A stretch of DNA of 64,000 nt from Candidatus Villigracilaceae bacterium. Lineage in GTDB: Bacteria; Chloroflexota; Anaerolineae; Anaerolineales; Villigracilaceae. The stretch covers positions 248,001 to 312,000 of the forward strand of contig JAPKMP010000001.1 in NCBI GenBank assembly GCA_026645935.1, given 5' to 3'. Below the pieces are notes generated by a model, which saw nothing but the letters and a program-made list of their open reading frames with translations, had not been told where the DNA came from and did no database searches. Numbering within the stretch: position 1 is the first letter of the stretch; each line of letters begins with the position of its first letter. Shown here in pieces: positions 8,384-16,960 of the stretch. Position numbers and translations under genes: made by a program.

Positions 8384-9217
8384 TTTCAAGTTGAATTTCG
8401 AACGACTGTACAAAGTAATTCCCGCCGAGGCGGATACATTGAGAGACTCGACGCGGGCGGTGATCGGGATGCGTGCCTTGAGAGCGGCAGCACCTTCGAT
8501 CGCAGGGGAACAGCCTTCCTTTTCACTGCCGAACGCGATCAACAGCCGGTTCTCCATGGTGGAAATATCGTCGATGGTTTTGTCCGCATCCATGTCCATG
8601 ACGAGCAGGGTTTCATTGTTCTTATTGCAGTAATCGAGAAAATCTTTTATCGAGGCTGTGATCATCGGCAGGGAGAAGAGGTAGCCCCGGCTCGCGCGGA
8701 TGAGGCGACGGTCATACAGGTCGACCGGGTCCATGTTGAGGAGGAGGATGCCGCCAATGCCGAGGGCTAGCGACGTGCGGGTGATGTTGCCGATATTGCC
8801 CGAGATGCTGAGGTCTTCGAGAACCACGATGTCTTTTTTGATGGTCTTGAAAACATCCAACCCAAGTGGCTTGGGGGTGGTTGCTATGGCAAAGATGCGT
8901 GAGATTTTGTCGTTCTCGAAGAGTTTCTTGGTGGTACGTTTTGCAACCTCGTGGATCGTCGCCCCGGCAGTGAGTTTCTTGCGAAGTTCATCTGATATGG
9001 TCTCATCACCGGCATAATACACTGAATCGATTTCGACTCCGGCTTCGAGCGCCTGAAGGATGTTTTCCTCGTCGTCGATGATGATCTGGTTTAGCTCGCG
9101 CCGTCCCTCCCGGGTGAGCAGTTTGCGAATGGGTCCGGCAAGCGGATGGTTGAGAGAATCTATCAGAAAGGGATTGTTGGCTGATTGTTCGTCCATGCGG
9201 TCATGATAATCTTGCAT
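8381..9217 (-). CDS. TsnR/Nshr-like 23S rRNA 2'-O-methyltransferase (SPOUT/TrmH fold)
   Basis: The protein is 278 aa. The C-terminal half is a SpoU-type methyltransferase: VVLEDLSISGNIGNITRTSLAL, then DRRLIRASRGYLFSLPM, LIAFGSEKEG and the knot motif ESLNVSASAGITL. From memory, these blocks and the N-terminal domain (IIIDDEENILQALEAGVEIDSVYY) align closely with thiostrepton and nosiheptide resistance enzymes, which methylate 23S rRNA A1067. General TrmH/RlmB proteins have a different N-terminus. It is a single gene with no antibiotic cluster nearby. Start could be MQDYH at 9217 or MDEQS at 9196; neither has a clear ribosome binding site. Self-protection is a guess. Confidence 0.8.
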   Translation of the reverse strand: MQDYHDRMDEQSANNPFLIDSLNHPLAGPIRKLLTREGRRELNQIIIDDEENILQALEAGVEIDSVYYAGDETISDELRKKLTAGATIHEVAKRTTKKLFENDKISRIFAIATTPKPLGLDVFKTIKKDIVVLEDLSISGNIGNITRTSLALGIGGILLLNMDPVDLYDRRLIRASRGYLFSLPMITASIKDFLDYCNKNNETLLVMDMDADKTIDDISTMENRLLIAFGSEKEGCSPAIEGAAALKARIPITARVESLNVSASAGITLYSRSKFNLK

Positions 9218-9272
9218 GGAGGCAGGGTCAAGGCAAATTGTAAGTACCAGGAACAGAAAAAGTGATTGGACG

Positions 9273-9452
9273 TTACTGCATGGTGTTGAAGTGATTTAAG
9301 TCATAGCCCGCGGCGAGGTCGGCGTTGTGAGTCCGGTTTGCAAGCGAGTTTCGCCATTGCCCCTGGTTGAGGAGTTCTTGCATCCGTTCAAGTTCGGTTT
9401 GGCGGCGTTTTTCCAGCCATCGATGCCAGATATGATAAATTTTGTGAAACAT
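9273..9452 (-). CDS. Small 59-aa protein, absent from the ORF track
   Basis: The minus strand reads MFHKIYHIWHRWLEKRRQTE and continues ERMQELLNQGQWRNSLANR to a TAA stop, 59 codons. AGAGG lies just before the ATG. The composition (amphipathic, Arg/Trp/His rich, one continuous helix with a polar tail) looks like real protein and not a random frame, and the gap between the flanking divergent genes is otherwise empty. A short basic helix could bind membrane or RNA. No family is recognised. Confidence 0.5.
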   Translation of the reverse strand: MFHKIYHIWHRWLEKRRQTELERMQELLNQGQWRNSLANRTHNADLAAGYDLNHFNTMQ

Positions 9453-9547
9453 CCTGCCTCTGGATTGGTTCTTGCGTGCCTGGATAAAATGTGTCGAGCG
9501 TGATGAAATTCAACTATGAAAGGGTAAAATTGTCCAGAGGTTGCAGT

Positions 9548-10162
9548 ATGGAATCCTGGTTGCTCGGTTCGCCTTACCCCGGCATCGTCTTATGGCTTAT
9601 CTTGTACGTGAGCGATTACTATACAACCCTGGCAATTGTAAGGGCGTTCCGGAAGATCGAAGCCATCAAGTTCGAAAACGGCATGGAACTCACTCCCCAG
9701 TTTCGCAAGGATGTCGAAGGACAGGCGCGGGTATCAGGGCGGCATATTGCTTTTCTGATCCTCACCTCTCTGGCAATTCCATTATTTTGGTATCTGTCTG
9801 TCTGGATTCTCGGCTGGACGTGGTTGTATTCATTCCTGCTTGGCTTTTTCATCCTGATGGAAGTCGTAGTGCATTTGCGTCACTTCCGAAATTGGTATAC
9901 GGCTCGTGTCTATCTCCGAGAACGCGGGCTAAGCGGCAACATTACCTACAGCGAGCGCTTCTCCTATCTTGCTTCGGCGTTCGAATTTTATCTCTTCGCC
10001 ATTTTGTTCGTCCTGTTCTTTCTATTGACGTTCAACCCCTTCTTCCTGGGCGGCACGGTCTCCTGTCTTCGCATGGGGCTTGGGCATGATGGTCTGGCTC
10101 GAAAGATCGAACCCCAAGCTGCTCCACCATTGAGCCAAAATGCAGATCCTTCATCAGGATAG
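9548..10162 (+). CDS. Membrane protein of unknown function
   Basis: The protein is 204 aa from the ATG at 9548 (MESWLLGSPYPGIVLWLILYVSDYY); the ORF extends 19 residues further upstream, but that part has no membrane or signal character. About four transmembrane segments are visible, near residues 10-28, 80-100, 102-122 and 155-180. A charged loop (RAFRKIEAIKFENGMELTPQFRKDVEG) lies after the first. No family is recognised. Its last 23 bases overlap the start of the pseudouridine synthase gene, which suggests translational coupling. Confidence 0.7.
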   Translation: MESWLLGSPYPGIVLWLILYVSDYYTTLAIVRAFRKIEAIKFENGMELTPQFRKDVEGQARVSGRHIAFLILTSLAIPLFWYLSVWILGWTWLYSFLLGFFILMEVVVHLRHFRNWYTARVYLRERGLSGNITYSERFSYLASAFEFYLFAILFVLFFLLTFNPFFLGGTVSCLRMGLGHDGLARKIEPQAAPPLSQNADPSSG

Positions 10163-10790
10163 CTTTCTCCTTGTCGTCAACAAGCCTGCGGGCATGCCGG
10201 TCCTGCCGGAGGGATGGGATAAGGACGCCTCTTTTCTCGTGAAAGAGCTTGAAGCGCAGTTTGGGCGAATTTGGGTCGTTCACCGCATCGACAAGGTCAC
10301 GAGTGGAATTGTCCTGTTTGCAATGACGGCGGAGGCACATCGTTCATTGAACATCCAGTTCGAAAAGCATCAAGTAACCAAGTCCTACCATGCGTTGGTA
10401 AACGGCGTCCCTGCTTGGGAGGGGAAAGAGGCGAAATACCCGTTGCGAGTGAACGTGGGGCATAAACATCGCACGGTGGTTGATGACAGGAATGGGGTCC
10501 GCTCTGAGACGAGGTTCAAGGTTCTGGAACGCTATCAGGATTCGGCGCTGGTCGAGGCGTCGCCTGTGACGGGGAGAACGCATCAGATTCGCGTCCATGC
10601 GTACGCGATGGGGCACCCGCTTCTGGGGGATATCCTGTACAGCGCGCCGGAGACTGCGGTCATTGCCAGACCGGCTTTGCATGCCTGGTCGTTGACAATT
10701 GCACACCCTTCTACAAACGCAGTATCGACTTTTTACGCGCCCTATCCAGATGATTTTCAACAGGCGGTGGGGGCAATGCGGAGCAAATGA
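10140..10790 (+). CDS. RluA-family pseudouridine synthase
   Basis: The enzyme isomerises uridine to pseudouridine in rRNA or tRNA. The 216-aa protein contains the RluA motif HRIDKVTSGIVLFA, with the catalytic Asp (normally HRLD-xxTSG), plus KSYHALVNG, and the C-terminal VTGRTHQIRVHAYAMGHPLLGDILY. It lacks the N-terminal S4 domain, so it is a short RluA/TruC-like form and the target base cannot be named. The start overlaps the upstream membrane protein gene by 23 bases. Confidence 0.92.
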   Translation: MQILHQDSFLLVVNKPAGMPVLPEGWDKDASFLVKELEAQFGRIWVVHRIDKVTSGIVLFAMTAEAHRSLNIQFEKHQVTKSYHALVNGVPAWEGKEAKYPLRVNVGHKHRTVVDDRNGVRSETRFKVLERYQDSALVEASPVTGRTHQIRVHAYAMGHPLLGDILYSAPETAVIARPALHAWSLTIAHPSTNAVSTFYAPYPDDFQQAVGAMRSK

Positions 10791-10831
10791 GCCTGTGAAT
10801 TTATGGTATATTTTTGCAAAGGAGCAATGCC

Positions 10832-11509
10832 ATGAACGAGCGAATCCTCATCATCGAAGACGATCAGGCAATCTTGAAAATGTTGCAGCGGGGCCTGGCA
10901 TATGAAGGCTATACGGTGGATACCGCCACAGATGGACGCATGGGTCTGATCGCAGCCCGCGACCACACCCCCGACCTCGTGATTTTGGACTGGATGTTGC
11001 CCGGCATGGATGGCTTGGAGGTCTGTCACCGGCTGCGGCAGGGCGGTTCGATTCCGATATTGATGCTGACGGCGAAGGATACCGTCCAGGATCGCATTCA
11101 GGGATTGGATGCCGGCGCGGACGATTACATGGTCAAGCCGTTCAACCTGGATGAGCTTCTGGCTCGTGTACGCGCGCTTCTGCGCCGGACGCAACCGGAG
11201 CGGATTCCGGTTCTGAAATTTGCCGACCTTTCATTGGATACCGGCTCCCGTCAGGCAACACGCGGCAACCGCACTGTGGCATTGACCGCGAAAGAGTATG
11301 AACTGTTGGAACTTTTTCTGCGCCACCCCAAGCAGGTGTTGACCCGTGAAGTGATCTTCGACCGTGTATGGGGTTATGATTTCGGCGGCGAGAGCAATGT
11401 TTTGGAAGTGTATATCCGTTATTTGCGGCAGAAGCTCGAGGCGGAAAATGAGCCTCGACTGATTCATACCGTCCGCGGCGTGGGATATGTCTTGAGGGAA
11501 AACCCGTAG
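10832..11509 (+). CDS. OmpR/PhoB-family response regulator
   Basis: The 225-aa DNA-binding response regulator starts at the ATG at 10832, seven bases after GGAG; the longer ORF start at 10814 lies inside the ribosome binding region. The receiver domain (residues 1-115) has IIEDD acidic pair, phospho-acceptor [12 protein letters not shown] near Asp50, and LTAKD and VKPFN with the conserved Lys. The C-terminal winged helix ([36 protein letters not shown]) is complete. The histidine kinase 55 bases downstream is its partner. No target is evident. Confidence 0.96.
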   Translation: MNERILIIEDDQAILKMLQRGLAYEGYTVDTATDGRMGLIAARDHTPDLVILDWMLPGMDGLEVCHRLRQGGSIPILMLTAKDTVQDRIQGLDAGADDYMVKPFNLDELLARVRALLRRTQPERIPVLKFADLSLDTGSRQATRGNRTVALTAKEYELLELFLRHPKQVLTREVIFDRVWGYDFGGESNVLEVYIRYLRQKLEAENEPRLIHTVRGVGYVLRENP

Positions 11510-11564
11510 TCAAGAGACCGACTCCATATAATTAGACTTATATTGAGCTTGCCCAAAGTATTTA

Positions 11565-12932
11565 ATGTCCTTGCGCCTCCGCCTTACCCTGCTTTATTCC
11601 ATCTTCATGGGCGGAATCCTACTCGTCTTCGGGGCGGCGGTATATATTCTGGTCAATGTCATCCTCCTTAACCAGGTGGATACCATGCTGGCGGGCGTGG
11701 CGCGCGAGATCGCGCGGGCGACGACGGTCGATTCGACGGGCGGGTTGAATGTGGTCAGCCTGCCGCAGTTGGATATGACTGCGAATGCCTATGTGCAGGT
11801 CTGGAACACGGATGGGGGATTGATCTCCACTTCTCCAAGCATCGGTGCGTTGAACAAGCCGCTCGACCCGGCGGGATTGCAATTGGGGAAAACGATGTAT
11901 GAAGATTCCTACCTCGACGGGGTGCATCTGCGTGTGTTGACCGTCCCTCTCAAATTGAGGAACCGCATCATTGGCACCCTGCAGGTCGGCGCGAGCCTGG
12001 CGGTGGTGGATGCCACCCGTTCGAACCTGCTTTCGATCATGATTCTGATAGCCGTGGTCGCTGTTGCGTTGGTGATGTGGGGTTCGTGGGTGGTGCTTGG
12101 CCGCGCGCTTGCTCCGTTGCAGACCATTGCCGACACGGTGGATCAGATCAATCGCGCAGACGACCTGTCGCGCCGCATACCGATGCACGGCGGAATACGG
12201 GATGATGTTGCCGACATGGTCATTTCGGTCAACCAAACTTTGGAACGCCTGGAATCATTGTTCACGTCTCAGCAGCGCTTCCTTGCGGATGTAAGCCATG
12301 AGCTGCGCACGCCTCTGACGGTCATCAAGGGCAATGTAGACCTGATGCGCAAATTGAAGGAAGCTGACGAAGACCTTCTAAACAGCATCGACCAGGAGGC
12401 GGGCAGGCTGAATCGGCTGGTCAGCGGCCTGCTCATGCTGGCTCAGGCGGAATCTGGCAAGTTGCCGCTGAATTTTTCAAGAGTCGAACTCGACCTATTG
12501 CTGACTGAAGTATTCACTGAAACGCGCGTGCTGGCGGGAAATAAAGTGAGACTGCACCTCAATCAAATCGACGAGGCCGTTGTCAACGGCGACCGCGATC
12601 GGCTGAAACAGGTCATCCTAAACTTGGTGGCGAACGCGATTCAATACACACCCCATGGCGGAGAGGTATTCTTGAGTCTTTCGCGAATTGGCGAACAGGC
12701 GCGGCTCATCGTCCGGGACACGGGACCGGGAATCCCTGCCGAGGATTTACCCTACATCTTCGACCGATTCTATCGTGCTGAGAAATCACGCACACGTTCC
12801 AAGGCGGGCGGATTTGGTTTGGGATTATCCATCACGAAGTGGATCGTGGAACAGCACGGCGGGCAGATCAAGGTGGAATCGAAGGAGGGGGATGGGACGA
12901 CGTTCGTGATTTGGTTGAATGTGTTGAAGTAG
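11565..12932 (+). CDS. HAMP-domain sensor histidine kinase
   Basis: The protein is 455 aa. It has an N-terminal transmembrane helix (residues 8-33), an extracytoplasmic sensor region of about 125 residues, a second helix near residues 158-182, and HAMP. Next come the H-box FLADVSHELRTPLTVIKG (phospho-His) and the HATPase region with N-box LVANAIQYTP, G1 DTGPGIP, F-box FDRFYR and G2 GGFGLGLSI. Everything needed for autophosphorylation is present. It follows its response regulator and is probably in the same transcript. The ligand is unknown; the sensor domain shows no recognised fold. Confidence 0.96.
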   Translation: MSLRLRLTLLYSIFMGGILLVFGAAVYILVNVILLNQVDTMLAGVAREIARATTVDSTGGLNVVSLPQLDMTANAYVQVWNTDGGLISTSPSIGALNKPLDPAGLQLGKTMYEDSYLDGVHLRVLTVPLKLRNRIIGTLQVGASLAVVDATRSNLLSIMILIAVVAVALVMWGSWVVLGRALAPLQTIADTVDQINRADDLSRRIPMHGGIRDDVADMVISVNQTLERLESLFTSQQRFLADVSHELRTPLTVIKGNVDLMRKLKEADEDLLNSIDQEAGRLNRLVSGLLMLAQAESGKLPLNFSRVELDLLLTEVFTETRVLAGNKVRLHLNQIDEAVVNGDRDRLKQVILNLVANAIQYTPHGGEVFLSLSRIGEQARLIVRDTGPGIPAEDLPYIFDRFYRAEKSRTRSKAGGFGLGLSITKWIVEQHGGQIKVESKEGDGTTFVIWLNVLK

Positions 12933-12941
12933 GCGGGACGC

Positions 12942-13625
12942 TTAAGGCAGGCCAAGGCGTTGGGCGGCTTGATGGCAGAGGCTGGCTCCGTACCTTGAGT
13001 ACCATTCGTTCAGAGCATTGCTGGGATTGATCCCACTGATCGCATCAATATAGATGGGCAGGCCGTATTGCACATACCGCTTCGTTTGAGCCGACCAGGT
13101 TGATTCGGCGCGTGGGATGACGCCGATCCCGCCGTTGTAGCCTGCCATGGCGAGGCGGGCGTCTCCGTTCGCTGCGGCGAGGGAGCGGGCGAGGTAGCTG
13201 AGTCCGCGCAGGGCGTTGGTTTCGGGGTCGTAAGGATTCTCACCGGCATGGAAATGGAACGGCATCACCTGGAAAAGCCCCATTGCGCCTGCGCTGGATG
13301 TGGCGCGGGGATCTCCACAGGATTCGATCTGCATGATGGTGGCGACCAGGTTCGGGTCCAGGTTCGAGGCGGATGCCCATCTGATAATGGAATCAGACCA
13401 ATGGAGAACTTCCTGCCGGAATATCGGGGAAAGGTTTGAAGGGATGGAATCGGGCATCGTTCCCATTTGATTTGGGTTGGTCTGTAGGACCATGGAGGCG
13501 AGAATGAAACTGGTGAGGACGACGGCAAGCGGAATGATCGTAAAGCCAGAAAAACAGCCGCTCCCGATTTCTTGAGGGATGACGGCTGTTTCCCGGTGCA
13601 TTTTTGTGGAACGAGCGCGGGGCAT
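12942..13625 (-). CDS. Membrane-anchored lytic transglycosylase (SLT domain)
   Basis: The enzyme cleaves peptidoglycan glycan strands with formation of anhydromuramic acid. From the ATG at 13625 the protein is 227 aa; the ORF start at 13649 is a TTG. A single transmembrane helix (FTIIPLAVVLTSFILASMVL) precedes a goose-lysozyme-like SLT domain. Visible motifs are the catalytic Glu in IMQIESCGDP, then SAGAMGLFQVMP and AMAGYNGG. The C-terminal RYVQYGLPIYIDAISG continues the fold. It is convergent with the two-component operon; a regulatory link is possible but not shown. Confidence 0.9.
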   Translation of the reverse strand: MPRARSTKMHRETAVIPQEIGSGCFSGFTIIPLAVVLTSFILASMVLQTNPNQMGTMPDSIPSNLSPIFRQEVLHWSDSIIRWASASNLDPNLVATIMQIESCGDPRATSSAGAMGLFQVMPFHFHAGENPYDPETNALRGLSYLARSLAAANGDARLAMAGYNGGIGVIPRAESTWSAQTKRYVQYGLPIYIDAISGINPSNALNEWYSRYGASLCHQAAQRLGLP

Positions 13626-13714
13626 GTCGGTATCTCTTTTCTGGGTCAAAAGGACCCGGCTCGAAAAGTTTATATTCGATTGTTTGATTGCAGGGTACGC
13701 CCTGCGGATGTTAT

Positions 13715-14554
13715 TCAGGCATCGTAACGCCGGTCGTTGCCTTCAGAGTTCCTTGCTTCAAATGAAACGGGATGATAGGTCGGTTCGGGCGGGATGAATG
13801 AAGTCTGCTGTGACGAAATGGGCTTTGGCGCCGGGCGGAAATTGCTCTGTGATTGAGCCGGATTGATTGGGCGGTTGATCTGCGAAGCAGGACGCAGGAC
13901 AGGCTGGTTGACGGGCTGATTGTATTGATTGGGGCGCGGAGCCTGATTCTGATAAACTGGGCGCGGTTGCGGTTGGGGTCTCGGCTGGTTGTTGTATGTG
14001 CTTCGATACTCGTTTGCATTTGCAGTCGTGAAGAGACGGTCGCCCGCCAGCGAGAACGTGCCGATGATAAGCAGCCGCACCAGCCAGACCATGAAAGCGA
14101 CGAAGATGGGCACGGCTTTGGTGAGAGTTTCCGAGCTCATCGCTGCGGTTCCCTGAATGTTGCCGTTGCTGGCAATTGCCACGGAAACGCCCCACCATGT
14201 GAGGGTGGCGTTGAAACCGGCGGCAAGAAACCACGCGCCAAAGAGGTACCAGACTTCGGCGGGCTCATCCCGTCCCTGTTCGGGCGTAAAGATGCGGGCG
14301 ATCCCTGCAAAGTCGATCCCGCAGAACGCGATGGCGAGAATGGTGGACCACTTCATGCCGGCGAAGGTCAGATCGCCGAGCATGTCGTGGAGGGCATACT
14401 GGGTTGTGCTGAAATTGAAAACCTCGAATGCCAGCAGGGCGCCGATGATCATCGCGCCCCACGCCGCGCCGCGGTTGAACTGCCGGTTGTAGACGATGCC
14501 ATTCCACAGTCGCCTCAAACCGTCCCCAAGCGGATTACGTCGGTAGTTGCTCAT
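13715..14554 (-). CDS. Four-helix membrane protein with Pro/Gln/Asn-rich tail, probably SOS regulated
   Basis: The protein is 279 aa. The N-terminal 25 residues are basic and polar, followed by four hydrophobic helices (about residues 30-52, 70-90, 105-128 and 148-172). A cytosolic low-complexity tail of about 100 residues, rich in Pro, Gln, Asn and Arg (QPRPQPQPRPVYQNQ), follows. No family is recognised. The promoter in front has consensus elements, and two GAAC-N4-(G/A)TTC boxes lie on it, which points to LexA control. By analogy with other SOS-induced membrane proteins it could delay cell division, but that is speculation. Confidence 0.75.
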   Translation of the reverse strand: MSNYRRNPLGDGLRRLWNGIVYNRQFNRGAAWGAMIIGALLAFEVFNFSTTQYALHDMLGDLTFAGMKWSTILAIAFCGIDFAGIARIFTPEQGRDEPAEVWYLFGAWFLAAGFNATLTWWGVSVAIASNGNIQGTAAMSSETLTKAVPIFVAFMVWLVRLLIIGTFSLAGDRLFTTANANEYRSTYNNQPRPQPQPRPVYQNQAPRPNQYNQPVNQPVLRPASQINRPINPAQSQSNFRPAPKPISSQQTSFIPPEPTYHPVSFEARNSEGNDRRYDA

Positions 14555-14579
14555 TTCGACCTCCTTGTCGAAAGTGACT

Positions 14580-14591
14580 GAACAAATGTTC
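14580..14591 (-). promoter_or_regulatory. SOS-type operator, perfect GAAC-N4-GTTC
   Basis: GAACAAATGTTC is a perfect match to the Gram-positive type LexA (DinR) box. It lies just downstream of the predicted transcription start and 32 bp, centre to centre, from the second box. Confidence 0.65.
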
Positions 14592-14605
14592 TATTTACGA
14601 CGTGG

Positions 14606-14634
14606 ATTTTAGAACAAATATTCTGCCGTGTCAA
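14606..14634 (-). promoter_or_regulatory. Promoter with embedded SOS-type box
   Basis: On the minus strand TTGACA (14634-14629) and TAAAAT (14611-14606) are separated by exactly 17 bases. The spacer holds GAATATTTGTTC, a one-mismatch version of GAAC-N4-GTTC. Repressor bound here would block RNA polymerase directly. Confidence 0.7.
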
Positions 14635-14714
14635 GGGGGAAAATAACCCCTCCTGCAGGAGGGCATCCCTGGCGGGCTTTGAGCCTATAATGCCTCAAAC
14701 TGAACGAAGGAGAG

Positions 14715-15527
14715 ATGATGCTGTCCCGGATGAAGGATTACCCCAGACTGAAGCCGTCCGATGTACGCCTGCTCGGCGAAAAGGCTGAAAGCGGCTATTC
14801 AAAAAACCTGCTTGTCTTTCAATCCCCGGTTGGTTATCGCCGCATGGGGGAATTATTCGTGCCTGAAAAAAGTGGTCCGCATCCGTTGATCCTCTTCCTC
14901 CATTGGTACGAACCGGAAGCGCAAGATTCCAACCGCAGCCAGTTCGTTGAAGAAGCCATCGAGATGGCGAAGGCTGGCGCGATCTGTCTGACCGTCGAAA
15001 CGCTTTGGTCCGACCCGGACTTCTTCCTGAAACGGACGCAATCCGACGACATGCAAAACTCGATGGAGGAGGTCATCAACGAACGGCGCTTCATGGATTT
15101 TCTGACATCACAGCCAAACGCCGACCCTTCACGCTTCGCCCTTGTCGGTCATGATTTTGGCGGCATGTACGGGATTCTCGCCGGGAGTTTGGACAAACGC
15201 CCAAGCCATTACGTCATCATGGCAGCCACGCCTCGCTTCCCGGACTGGTATCTATACATGCCCAAATTGGAAGGAGTCGCGCGGGAAACTTATCTTACTG
15301 AAATGTCCCCAATCGACCCGATCAACCATATTGCGGACCTTGCACCTTCGCCGATTTTATTTCAATTCGGTGACGACGATTTCCATGTGCCGCTCGGTCG
15401 TGCGGACGAATTCTTTTCCGCGGCTAAGGAACCAAAGGAGATGAGGATTTATCAGGCGGGACATGGATTGAATGAAGAGTCCACTACAGATCGAAGGATA
15501 TGGCTGAGGATTAAATTGGCGTTGTGA
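14715..15527 (+). CDS. Alpha/beta hydrolase (dienelactone-hydrolase-like) with Asp at the nucleophile position
   Basis: The protein is 270 aa; GAAGGAGAG precedes tandem ATGs at 14715 and 14718. It has the alpha/beta-hydrolase order: oxyanion strand HPLILFLHWYEPEA, nucleophile elbow VGHDFGGMYG, acid strand ILFQFGDDDFHVP and the catalytic His in YQAGHGLNEES. The elbow carries Asp where esterases and dienelactone hydrolases have Ser or Cys. Asp nucleophiles are known in epoxide hydrolases and haloalkane dehalogenases. So either this enzyme uses that chemistry or it has lost the classic triad. There is no signal peptide, so it is cytosolic. Confidence 0.85.
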   Translation: MMLSRMKDYPRLKPSDVRLLGEKAESGYSKNLLVFQSPVGYRRMGELFVPEKSGPHPLILFLHWYEPEAQDSNRSQFVEEAIEMAKAGAICLTVETLWSDPDFFLKRTQSDDMQNSMEEVINERRFMDFLTSQPNADPSRFALVGHDFGGMYGILAGSLDKRPSHYVIMAATPRFPDWYLYMPKLEGVARETYLTEMSPIDPINHIADLAPSPILFQFGDDDFHVPLGRADEFFSAAKEPKEMRIYQAGHGLNEESTTDRRIWLRIKLAL

Positions 15528-15531
15528 GAAA

Positions 15532-15564
15532 AAAAGAGATGGAGCCCAGGCTCCATCTCTTTTC
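15532..15564. terminator. Bidirectional terminator
   Basis: AAAAGAGATGGAGCC-CAG-GGCTCCATCTCTTTT is a near-perfect hairpin with A and T runs on both sides. It separates the hydrolase gene from the convergent DUF1015 gene. Confidence 0.92.
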
Positions 15565-16885
15565 ATTCTGTTATCTTCCTTGCTTCCATATAGAAGCGTT
15601 TTTCCTTCGCTTCACCCATCGAGAACGTCTTGCGCGGCAGGGCGCCGTCGAGGATGACAGTTTTGAACAACTCGTTCTTGTGCATGCCCGCCAGGTAAAA
15701 ACCGATATTTCCGCTTTGCAGCGACAGCCTCTCCACCACATCCTCACCGTGGACGTAGTCGATCTTCTCTGCGCCGCCATTCTTCACGAAGGGGTCGAGA
15801 AAGGCTTGGATGGTGCCAACTGCCAAATTCGTAGAAGGATGCGAGATCTCGATCACGCCGAACTGCTGTCCGCCTCCCACCACGCCGACAAGTTGATTCT
15901 CACCAGAGGCAGCATCCACGCGTTGAGTCATTTCCACGCCGTTCACGACGGCGGTGTATTTGTAATTCGTGCCGAAGTGAGACTGCATCTCCGCGAAGAT
16001 GTCTTTCTTCAAACCGAACAACACGCGGTGGATCGGCTCGAACTCCAACGCCTCATCGTGGACATTTTCAATTTCAACCAGGGCATAACGAGCGGGGTGA
16101 TCCATGCCGACTTCAGCTTTTATCTTTTCCCAAATGGCTTTGGCAGTAGCGAGCGAATGATTGCCATCACCCATGGCGAAGAGCAGTACGGGCAAATCTT
16201 TGCTCACGTCATACTTCGCGGCAAAGGTTTCGGATTTGGCAAGTCCGCGCAGGGCTTCGACGACTTTATTCTCGAAGTCAGCATCCACAGCATACCCGGC
16301 AAGGTGACCGCTGCCAAGCATTAGATCAAAATCATACAACTTCTGGAACTTGGACCTTGCTTCGGTCAACGGTTCGATGACGGTCTTGTTCGGATCGTCG
16401 ATCAACACAAGGATGTGCGGGAATTCGAGCATCGCGCCTTCGCGGATCTTGATGCGCGGCGGGAGGCGGTCGATGATCGTCCCTTCAGTGGCGCGGATAA
16501 GGCTGGAGGAACCTTTGTTGTAATCATAGCGTTCGAGGTCGAGGCAGAGCATCAGTCCCTTGCGGGTCTTGCCGTGCAGGGTCTTGCGCTCCACATATAC
16601 AAATCCATCATGCGGCTGGAGGATGCCTTCATCCATGTATTTCTTCATCGCCGCTTGAATATTTTTGATGCGTTCATCGCCGCCTTCCCCTTCGAGATAC
16701 ACTTCAGGGAAGGTCAGGCGCAGCGTCGATGGCGCATCACCGACGATCTTCTCGACGTCATTCCAATATTCTGGCTCGGAGGTGAACTGGTCACAGGCGA
16801 TGACCGCCCACTTCTGAGGGTCAATGCCCGGCTTGGGGAGATAGACCTGGGGAATCTGAATACCAATATCGCTGATGATTTTCAT
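15563..16885 (-). CDS. DUF1015 family protein next to serA/serC
   Basis: The 440-aa cytosolic protein matches DUF1015. It opens IQIPQVYLPKPGIDPQKWAVIACDQFTSEPEYW and carries LLFAMGDGNHSLATAKAIWE, a ParB-like GDGNH motif. DUF1015 genes commonly neighbour serine biosynthesis genes, as here: serA lies 75 bases upstream on the same strand and serC is divergent beyond it. A role linked to serine, or a serine-kinase-like activity as in SbnI/SerK-type ParB-fold enzymes, is plausible but unproven. The 75-base gap to serA holds a palindromic repeat. Confidence 0.88.
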   Translation of the reverse strand: MKIISDIGIQIPQVYLPKPGIDPQKWAVIACDQFTSEPEYWNDVEKIVGDAPSTLRLTFPEVYLEGEGGDERIKNIQAAMKKYMDEGILQPHDGFVYVERKTLHGKTRKGLMLCLDLERYDYNKGSSSLIRATEGTIIDRLPPRIKIREGAMLEFPHILVLIDDPNKTVIEPLTEARSKFQKLYDFDLMLGSGHLAGYAVDADFENKVVEALRGLAKSETFAAKYDVSKDLPVLLFAMGDGNHSLATAKAIWEKIKAEVGMDHPARYALVEIENVHDEALEFEPIHRVLFGLKKDIFAEMQSHFGTNYKYTAVVNGVEMTQRVDAASGENQLVGVVGGGQQFGVIEISHPSTNLAVGTIQAFLDPFVKNGGAEKIDYVHGEDVVERLSLQSGNIGFYLAGMHKNELFKTVILDGALPRKTFSMGEAKEKRFYMEARKITE

Positions 16886-16903
16886 GAAATGTCTCCATTA
16901 AAT

Positions 16904-16951
16904 TGTAGGGCGAGGTTTCCTCGCCCAGGGCGGGGGGACCCCGCCCCTACG
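16904..16951. repeat. GC-rich double-hairpin repeat
   Basis: TGTAGGGCGAGG-TTT-CCTCGCCC is followed by GGGCGGGG-GGA-CCCCGCCCCTAC. Two adjacent hairpins flanked by GTAG/CTAC form a REP-like intergenic element between serA and the DUF1015 gene. It may stabilise or attenuate the transcript. Confidence 0.7.
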
Positions 16952-16960
16952 GGATTTAAA

